Both the position numbers and the translations under genes were made by a program. From an uncultured Austwickia sp. (GTDB lineage Bacteria; Actinomycetota; Actinomycetes; Actinomycetales; Dermatophilaceae): a stretch of 7,712 bases of DNA. Shown here piece by piece: positions 1 to 4,766 of this stretch. Within the stretch, counting starts at the first letter, position 1. The number at the start of each line of letters is the position of its first letter. Location: assembly GCA_934678955.1 (NCBI GenBank), contig CAKUSI010000170.1, positions 1 through 7,712 on the forward strand. The letters are read 5' to 3'. The notes beneath the pieces are model-generated. The model was not told the origin of the DNA. It was given only the letters and a program-made list of their open reading frames with translations, and ran no database searches.

Positions 1-583
1 CCTCCAGGCTGTCGCGTACGCCGACCGTGTGAAGCCCGCGCCACTTCCCGTCGGCGAAGACCCTGGCGTTGATCTGCAGATGTAGATGCCGGTGTGGGTC
101 GCCGGCCCGGGAGGTGAAGTGGCGTACGACCGCCGCCTCGATCTCCTCGATCGGCACCTGCACCTGCCGATCGCGCGGCCCGACGCGCGTCGTCGCGTGA
201 CTCGCGAGCCACCCGATGATCTCCTCGGCCGCAGCCATCTGCGCCGCGTCGTACGCCTCCGCAATCTCCGGGTGCAGGGCTGCCGCGAGCGACCAGGTCT
301 TCGGCCCGTTCACGGTGACCTCGACGAACCGGACGCCCTTCTCAGCCTTCCGCAACCGCCCCTTCGCGAGGCCGGTGTCGACCTCGTATCCGGCCACCCA
401 CCGCTCGTATGTCTCGCCGTCCATGTCGGCTCGGCGCTCGACGCCATCGGAGCTCGCGTAGAAGTGCATGGCGACCCCGCAGCCCTCGGCGAGGTAGTAG
501 TCGTCCGCCCGGGACCGATCGGCCTCGACGTAGTGTCGAGCGGCGGCTGCCGCGCCGCGGTAGATCTTCATGCCGCCATGCAT
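1..583 (-). CDS. MobF/TrwC-family conjugative relaxase, N-terminal part (cut by the left window edge)
   Basis: Relaxases of this family nick one strand at the transfer origin through a tyrosine-DNA phosphodiester link and lead the strand into the recipient; full proteins usually also carry a C-terminal TraI/TrwC-type helicase, which would lie outside the window. The reading frame is open without a stop from the start at 583 to base 2, giving 194 residues. The N-terminus reads MHGGMKIYRG and contains Tyr18, then an Asp-Asp-Tyr-Tyr group at residues 27-30, matching the tyrosine layout of TrwC. His155, His166 and His168 (in DPHRHLHLQIN) reproduce the 11- and 2-residue spacing of the TrwC metal-binding histidine triad, as I recall it. 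A GPKTWS motif typical of the family is also present. The ATG at 583 is supported by a strong ribosome binding site at 589-596; an alternative ATG four codons later (571) is less well spaced. The gene diverges from the SEC-C gene. The family assignment is firm; whether the rest of the gene is intact is unknown. Confidence 0.92.
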   Translation of the reverse strand, partial: MHGGMKIYRGAAAAARHYVEADRSRADDYYLAEGCGVAMHFYASSDGVERRADMDGETYERWVAGYEVDTGLAKGRLRKAEKGVRFVEVTVNGPKTWSLAAALHPEIAEAYDAAQMAAAEEIIGWLASHATTRVGPRDRQVQVPIEEIEAAVVRHFTSRAGDPHRHLHLQINARVFADGKWRGLHTVGVRDSLE

Positions 584-588
584 CGAAA

Positions 589-596
589 TCACCTCC
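589..596 (-). promoter_or_regulatory. Ribosome binding site of the relaxase gene
   Basis: Read on the minus strand this is GGAGGTGA, a strong match to the 16S rRNA 3' end, followed by TTTCG and the ATG at 583. It decides the start in favour of 583 over the ATG at 571. Confidence 0.8.
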
Positions 597-656
597 GTCA
601 ACAGCCATCAACAACCGTGAAACCGCAGGTCAGCGGCCACATCGGCGCCCGTCCCA

Positions 657-672
657 CTACGAAACTTCGTAG
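657..672. promoter_or_regulatory. 16-nt inverted repeat, candidate operator or transfer-origin element
   Basis: CTACGAA and TTCGTAG form perfect 7-bp arms around a 2-nt centre (AC). The repeat lies about 75 bp upstream of the relaxase start and about 150 bp upstream of the SEC-C gene, in the divergent intergenic region. A tight palindrome in this place fits an operator for a dimeric repressor (for example a TetR- or GntR-type regulator controlling transfer genes). Alternatively it is the inverted repeat beside a nic site, because MobF transfer origins are often next to the relaxase gene. No regulator gene is visible in the window and no nic consensus is recognisable, so the function is open. 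Confidence 0.4.
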
Positions 673-677
673 CATGC

Positions 678-740
678 GTGCCGAGTCTTGAGGAGCTTGA
701 GAGGGCCGACCGGAAGGGCAGATTCGAGAGCCAGCAATGA
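678..740 (+). CDS. Doubtful 20-codon reading frame (possible gene remnant)
   Basis: A GTG-initiated frame encodes a 20-residue charged peptide, VPSLEELERADRKGRFESQQ, which looks protein-like, and ends in a TGA that overlaps the ATG of the next small frame (ATGA at 737-740). There is no clear ribosome binding site before the GTG; the preceding bases are the inverted repeat at 657-672. It could be the tail of a degraded gene, a leader peptide, or chance. In-frame sequence upstream of the GTG is open back to a TGA at 618-620 but holds no better start. Confidence 0.15.
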   Translation: MPSLEELERADRKGRFESQQ

Positions 741-811
741 CCGGTGACGAGTGGTACTGGCGTGGTGTCGGTGAATGTCAGTCAAGTCCGGAACGATGGT
801 GCGTGAGCTGA
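737..811 (+). CDS. Doubtful 24-codon reading frame, possible leader peptide of the SEC-C gene
   Basis: The frame starts with ATG inside an ATGA overlap and encodes a peptide rich in Trp and Cys (MTGDEWYWRGVGECQ, then SSPERWCVS). Its TGA at 809-811 shares its last base with the AGGAGG that serves the SEC-C gene, so a ribosome terminating here would stop on top of the next initiation site. That geometry suits translational coupling or a leader peptide. The ribosome binding site in front of the ATG is weak (GAGAG at 726-730), and length alone gives no support, so this may be chance. Confidence 0.2.
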   Translation: MTGDEWYWRGVGECQSSPERWCVS

Positions 812-819
812 GGAGGTGA
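811..819 (+). promoter_or_regulatory. Ribosome binding site deciding the start of the SEC-C gene
   Basis: AGGAGGTGA is an excellent Shine-Dalgarno sequence. A GTG at 816-818 lies inside it and cannot be its target. The TTG at 825-827 lies 8 nt after AGGAGG, which is normal spacing, so TTG is the likelier start. Confidence 0.7.
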
Positions 820-824
820 AAAGG

Positions 825-2345
825 TTGGATCCGTTGTTGCCGTTAGGACGCAACGAGGACTGCTGGTGTGGTTCGGGTCGCAAGTACAAGCGGTGCCACG
901 GCAACCATCGACCCGCCTCTCAGCCCGGCGCACCTGTGCCCGAGGATCCCGACGACGGGACCTATATCAGCCCGAGGTCGGTCCTCGCTCACGACGCGAT
1001 GTCGATTCCCGATGGTGGCGCTCCACTCACGATGCCCACTGGTGAGCCAACAGCGAAGCCGATCACCTACACCAGTTGGGACCAGGAGCTGGTCGCAGTC
1101 GCCAAGACCTCCGACCCTCCGCTCGGCCCGCGGGATCTCGGTCGACTGCGGGCCGAAGTGATGCGCCAGATCGCTGCACAGCCGGCCGACGAGTCAGAGC
1201 CCGCCGATCAAATCAAGCAGGGATTGTTTTACTTGGCCGCGGAGTCGCTGCGTACGGTCAACGCTCTGGCTGCTACCGACCCGAAGCCGTCCATTCTGTG
1301 GAACGAGGAACTCGACCCAGCGGCGTTTATCGGGCGAACCCTGTTGCTTGCGGATCATGTGGCCATGCCCGACGGGGTGTTCGAGGCACTTCTTCGTCGG
1401 GGAACCAACCGGTCGTTGAGCCGGGCGGCGGTCAAGCAGCTCGCGATCGCGGAGCTGATCGAGGTTGGTCTGGTGATCCCTGTTCCGGTGGGCGTCGCGA
1501 TGGCAGTGAACGGCGCGGGGGCGGCAGCACTCACCGAACTTGACCTCAAGGACCCCTCGCTCGTCTCGTGGGTCCGCGATCAGCTGATCATCGAAGGACC
1601 GACGGCGAGGGAAGCGTTGTTCGTGGGTGTCGCCGACGACCTTTCGACGGTCGCGGAAAAGTTCTGGCTCCACGGACACATCGATGCCGAGTCGCTCACC
1701 GCAGACGGCCGCTTCACGACCAAGATGCTCCAGCACTACGACCCGGGTTACGACTACGGGCCGTGGATCAAGCAGGTGTCGGACGACGCTGTCAGCTACT
1801 ACGTGCAGCGGACAAACGAGCGACTTGTCACGGCCGACGTGTTTGGGGCTGAGTTCGTCAGCGCTTCGATGTTTGAGGCCCGCCTCCTCGCACGAAACAA
1901 GCGGGGACGGGACTCTGGACCGGCGCATGCCGCGGTGTGGGCGGACGTGCCGCAACTCCCAGACCTCGCTGGGCGTGAGCTCGTCAAGGTGATCCAGAAT
2001 GAAGACGCTGTTGAGGATCTTCGGCGCCAGGTGCGGGCATCATTGGTGACCGCGCGCACGCCCGGCGAGCGGACGGACGCACTCACCGCGCTTGCCCACG
2101 AGTTGGAGGGGGCCTCCCACCGCTTGGAAAGGACGGCGAGGTCGGACAGGGCATGGCAAGCCGCCGTTCCTGCTGGGCTGGGCGTCGCGAGCCTCGTTCT
2201 AGGCACGATTTCCGGCGGGCTCCTGCCTGTAGCTGCGGGCGCGCTCGGTGTGGCCGGCGGCATCGCTCCATATCTAGGCGCGCGGATCAACGCGCGCAGG
2301 GAAGCTGCATATCTGTTTGTGACCGCCCGGAGATCTCGTCGATAG
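825..2345 (+). CDS. SEC-C motif protein with C-terminal membrane segment, function unknown
   Basis: The TTG start at 825 gives 506 residues; the in-frame GTG at 816 would add three residues but falls inside the ribosome binding site. Residues 8-26 hold a textbook SEC-C motif (Cys13-x-Cys15-x8-Cys24-His25), the small zinc-binding module known from the SecA C-terminus and fused to many unrelated proteins. A proline-rich, probably flexible linker follows. The middle, about residues 80-430, appears largely soluble and matches no family I recognise. Residues 446-486 (bases 2160-2282) are a Gly/Ala/Val/Leu-rich hydrophobic stretch long enough for two short membrane helices, followed by a basic tail rich in Arg. 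The expected topology is a cytoplasmic body anchored by a C-terminal hairpin. The gene converges on the KAP/hsdR operon. A role in defence, as a sensor joined to a membrane effector, is a guess from context; a housekeeping or transfer role is not excluded. Confidence 0.8.
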   Translation: MDPLLPLGRNEDCWCGSGRKYKRCHGNHRPASQPGAPVPEDPDDGTYISPRSVLAHDAMSIPDGGAPLTMPTGEPTAKPITYTSWDQELVAVAKTSDPPLGPRDLGRLRAEVMRQIAAQPADESEPADQIKQGLFYLAAESLRTVNALAATDPKPSILWNEELDPAAFIGRTLLLADHVAMPDGVFEALLRRGTNRSLSRAAVKQLAIAELIEVGLVIPVPVGVAMAVNGAGAAALTELDLKDPSLVSWVRDQLIIEGPTAREALFVGVADDLSTVAEKFWLHGHIDAESLTADGRFTTKMLQHYDPGYDYGPWIKQVSDDAVSYYVQRTNERLVTADVFGAEFVSASMFEARLLARNKRGRDSGPAHAAVWADVPQLPDLAGRELVKVIQNEDAVEDLRRQVRASLVTARTPGERTDALTALAHELEGASHRLERTARSDRAWQAAVPAGLGVASLVLGTISGGLLPVAAGALGVAGGIAPYLGARINARREAAYLFVTARRSRR

Positions 2346-2501
2346 TCCAGTGGTTTCGTCTTCGACCATCTCGAGAGGTCGACAAGCTGCAAGCAGAAAG
2401 GTCCATCGCGGGCTCGCTGGTCGTTGTGACTGACCATCGGGGGAGTTCCGGAAGGCAAAGTCGAGACTGGTATTGAAGAGAAGGTCGCAAGACGTAAGGG
2501 A
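2346..2501. other. Convergent intergenic region
   Basis: 156 bp between the SEC-C gene and the end of the KAP gene. It contains the hairpin at 2362-2382, a weak 5-bp inverted repeat near 2420-2440 (TGGTC and GACCA) and an 8-bp palindrome TTCCGGAA near 2446-2453. No gene is supported here. Confidence 0.5.
2362..2382. terminator. Candidate hairpin terminator between convergent genes
   Basis: TCGACC (2362-2367) pairs with GGTCGA (2377-2382), and the interior TCTC pairs with GAGA, leaving one bulged A at 2368. The stem forms 17 bp after the SEC-C stop codon. There is no U-tract after it, which is common for actinobacterial terminators but also makes the call less certain. Because the stem is nearly symmetrical it could act on both strands. 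Confidence 0.35.
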
Positions 2502-2522
2502 TCAGTCGCCCGGCTCCTGATC
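2500..2522 (-). terminator. Inverted repeat over the stop codon of the KAP gene
   Basis: GATCAG (2500-2505) and CTGATC (2517-2522) are perfect 6-bp arms around an 11-nt GC-rich loop. The TGA stop of the KAP gene (2502-2504) lies within one arm. No U-tract follows on the minus strand, so it may be a weak terminator, an mRNA 3'-end stabiliser, or chance. Confidence 0.2.
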
Positions 2523-4766
2523 GCTGTCACCGGCGGGGGTCGGCGCTTGCCCGCTTTCCGCTGCTTTAGCCTCCTGGCGGCGTCGGGCCCGCACGCGCTC
2601 CAGTCCGGTCAGCGCGTATTCGATTCTCGCATCTAGATCGTCGGCGTCCACGCGCCGATCGAAGTACGAATCCGGGTTATGCCGATCGAGAAGCTCGGGC
2701 TGCTGTGGCATACGGTCCAGCACCTCGTCAACGCCCAGCAGGTCCTCGACGGTGCTCTCCGAGAAGTCGCCCATCGATGTCCAGGAGTCTTCGCCGTTGC
2801 TCGCCTGCCCGAGCGGGATCAACAGCCCGAGAACCTCCTTCAGGTCCCATGCGCCTGAGTCGATGGCCTCCCACACCAATTCACGGGTGTTTGCGGGCTC
2901 GGCGAGATGGAGGTGCGCATACAGAAAGGACAAGAGACGAGGGTGAGACCGGGCGGGCTGGCTAGCGAACGACCTGATCCCGGCGGTCAGAGCGTCGGCG
3001 ACGGGAGCCTTCGCTTGCGATGCCCAAGGGTGCGGGGTGTCGGATTCCTTCAATCCCATCCGCACGATGTCCGCCGCGAGTGCAAGCGACGCTGTGTCCG
3101 AATGTGCTAACGCCTCGACCAGGGGCACAGCAGTCGACGGCTCGGTCTGGTCGAGCACGTCCACTGCGAGACCAATGATGCTGAAGTCGGGAGACAGGCC
3201 GAACGGGCCGCTCTTCTGGTTCATCGCCGGCAGATAGATGCTGGCAAGCAGAGGGAGGGTCGTCGACGCGGGCAACGGCGACGCCCGGTGTTCTCGGCGC
3301 AACTTACGCAAGGCGGGCGAGGCATCCCCGCGCATTCGCCGTACGAGCTCCGTCGTCGCGGGACCTAGCGCTCCGGCTCGCAGCTCGTCAGCAGCCGCCC
3401 TGACGGTCGACTCAGCCAGATCCGACTCCGGAACACCGACCTGGACGTACCGGTCGAAGTGTTCGGAGGTGCCGACTCCCATCCTCTGGGTCACGTCCTC
3501 CTGGTAGGACGAGCCGACGTAGGCCGTGCCCTCCTTGGCGCCCCGAATGTAGATGAACAGGTGTGCGAGCAGGTTCTCGATCGCAGCCGGATGCCGTGGT
3601 TTGGCGTCGGCGATTCGCTTCTTCCAGCGCGCCCATCGGTCCTGCGGCGATTCCTGGCGGATTTCGAAGCTGAAGGCAGAGGCCTGCTGAAGGATCTCGG
3701 AACGGTGGTTCACAAGGAGGTCGAGCGTCGGACGCTCGAACACACGCAGGAACGTCATGGCAACGAAGTCGGAGAAGTCGACTTCACCCGCGACGTCAGG
3801 CCATGTCGCGTCGACTTGGGTGAATAGGCGCTTCACTGAGCGTGGTTGGTCGAGGTAGATCGCCAGACAGTCTTGCCATATTCGCTGCATCCGTCGGTTC
3901 GTGCCGGCTGAGAGCGTGATTCCTCGCCGTGCGCAGATCTCATCGATCGCCGCGTTGGCCAATGCGGCCTGTTGCTCCGGCAACATGGGAGGGATCTCAA
4001 GCCGGACCTGGATGATCTTCTCCAGGTACTGCTGAGCGTGGCCCGAGCCCCTTCCCACGAGATCGGTCGCCTCCAGTAGATCTGTCAGGGTCGCCTCGTC
4101 GTACGCAAGCAGGTAGTAGACGTTCGGCAACCGGCCGAGGAGACGCACGAGCTTGAACGTGTAGAGCACCTCGTCGGGCGCCAGGCGGTCGAGGTCGTCG
4201 AGCACCATCAGAACGGGGTGGTCGATCTTGGCAAGACCCTGTGCGGCGAGCTCCCGTAGGCGGGCCGGACTGCGGTCTCCCGTGATGACGGCTCCGACGG
4301 CTCCGATCGCTCCCGATCCGTCAATGCCTGCGATGCCGCCGGCCGCGCCGAGCGGCGCTGCCTTGGAGACCCACTCGCCTACGATCGCGCGCCATTCCTT
4401 CCCGAGGACTTCCTCTGGAACAGCGTCGCGCAGCGAAGCGAAGAAGCCGGCGGCGGAGCCTGGGAAGTCGGAGTAAGCCCACGGATTGTGATGCCCGATG
4501 TACCAGTCGCTGTTCGCCAGATCGGTCTCGATCTGGCCCAGCAGACTGGATTTTCCTGATCCCCACGGACCAACCAAGCCCACGACGGCGCTCTCCGTCT
4601 CCTCGGCCAGATCGCGAATCGCGCGCGCCAACTGGGTAGCCAATCGCTTCCGATTCAGTACGTCACGTTCCAGGCCGTCTGCGTCGTCAGCGTAGAGAGA
4701 CTGGGTCTTGCGCTCGAGCGTTCGAGGTGTGCGGGTCGCGCTCGCCTTCCTCTGGCCGAACCTCAT
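2502..4766 (-). CDS. KAP-family P-loop NTPase, co-transcribed with hsdR
   Basis: The 754-residue product carries a KAP P-loop domain in its first half. Walker A is GPWGSGKSS at residues 66-74, followed by the family-typical NPWAYSD at 94-100. Walker B is VLMVLDDLDRL at 185-195, then AYDEATL (221-227), YLEKIIQVRLEIP (247-259) and a QPRSVKRL helix (307-314) expected to hold a conserved arginine. Between Walker A and B, residues 135-163 form a Gly/Ala-rich, mildly hydrophobic stretch where membrane-spanning inserts occur in many KAP proteins; here it is short and may not cross a membrane. The second half looks mostly alpha-helical and unassigned, ending in a charged, probably disordered tail. 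The ATG at 4766 overlaps the hsdR stop (ATGA) and follows GGAGGAGG with normal spacing. The family is named after Kidins220/ARMS and PifA, the F-plasmid protein that excludes phage T7, so a defence role is plausible but inferred. Confidence 0.9.
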   Translation of the reverse strand: MRFGQRKASATRTPRTLERKTQSLYADDADGLERDVLNRKRLATQLARAIRDLAEETESAVVGLVGPWGSGKSSLLGQIETDLANSDWYIGHHNPWAYSDFPGSAAGFFASLRDAVPEEVLGKEWRAIVGEWVSKAAPLGAAGGIAGIDGSGAIGAVGAVITGDRSPARLRELAAQGLAKIDHPVLMVLDDLDRLAPDEVLYTFKLVRLLGRLPNVYYLLAYDEATLTDLLEATDLVGRGSGHAQQYLEKIIQVRLEIPPMLPEQQAALANAAIDEICARRGITLSAGTNRRMQRIWQDCLAIYLDQPRSVKRLFTQVDATWPDVAGEVDFSDFVAMTFLRVFERPTLDLLVNHRSEILQQASAFSFEIRQESPQDRWARWKKRIADAKPRHPAAIENLLAHLFIYIRGAKEGTAYVGSSYQEDVTQRMGVGTSEHFDRYVQVGVPESDLAESTVRAAADELRAGALGPATTELVRRMRGDASPALRKLRREHRASPLPASTTLPLLASIYLPAMNQKSGPFGLSPDFSIIGLAVDVLDQTEPSTAVPLVEALAHSDTASLALAADIVRMGLKESDTPHPWASQAKAPVADALTAGIRSFASQPARSHPRLLSFLYAHLHLAEPANTRELVWEAIDSGAWDLKEVLGLLIPLGQASNGEDSWTSMGDFSESTVEDLLGVDEVLDRMPQQPELLDRHNPDSYFDRRVDADDLDARIEYALTGLERVRARRRQEAKAAESGQAPTPAGDSDQEPGD

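Larger units (their letters stand above)
584..824. other. Divergent intergenic region between relaxase and SEC-C genes
   Basis: About 240 bp without a convincing gene. It holds the relaxase ribosome binding site, the 657-672 inverted repeat, a short direct repeat (CTTGAGGAG at 687-695 and CTTGAGAGG at 696-704), two tiny overlapping reading frames (678-811) and the ribosome binding site of the SEC-C gene at its right end. Promoters for both flanking genes must lie here or within the genes, but I see no -35/-10 pair good enough to call on either strand. Confidence 0.6.

Noticed and set aside
663..677. Resemblance to a loxP arm (AACTTCGTA followed by GCATGC)
   Set aside because: Only 9 bases of the 13-bp arm match, and no inverted second arm follows at the 8-bp distance; the local symmetry is the 2-nt-centred repeat at 657-672 instead.
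86..691. 201-codon plus-strand frame at the left edge
   Set aside because: It is antisense to the relaxase in the same codon register; the minus-strand reading has the histidine triad, tyrosines and a strong ribosome binding site.
687..704. Tandem direct repeat CTTGAGGAG/CTTGAGAGG as iterons
   Set aside because: Only two imperfect 9-bp copies, with no replication gene or AT-rich stretch nearby; likely chance.
1194..1955. 253-codon minus-strand frame inside the SEC-C gene
   Set aside because: Antisense shadow; the plus-strand frame has the SEC-C motif, a strong ribosome binding site and continuous coding to a hydrophobic C-terminus.
2446..2453. 8-bp palindrome TTCCGGAA as an operator or attachment site
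   Set aside because: Palindromes of this length are frequent by chance and it lies at the 3' side of both convergent genes.
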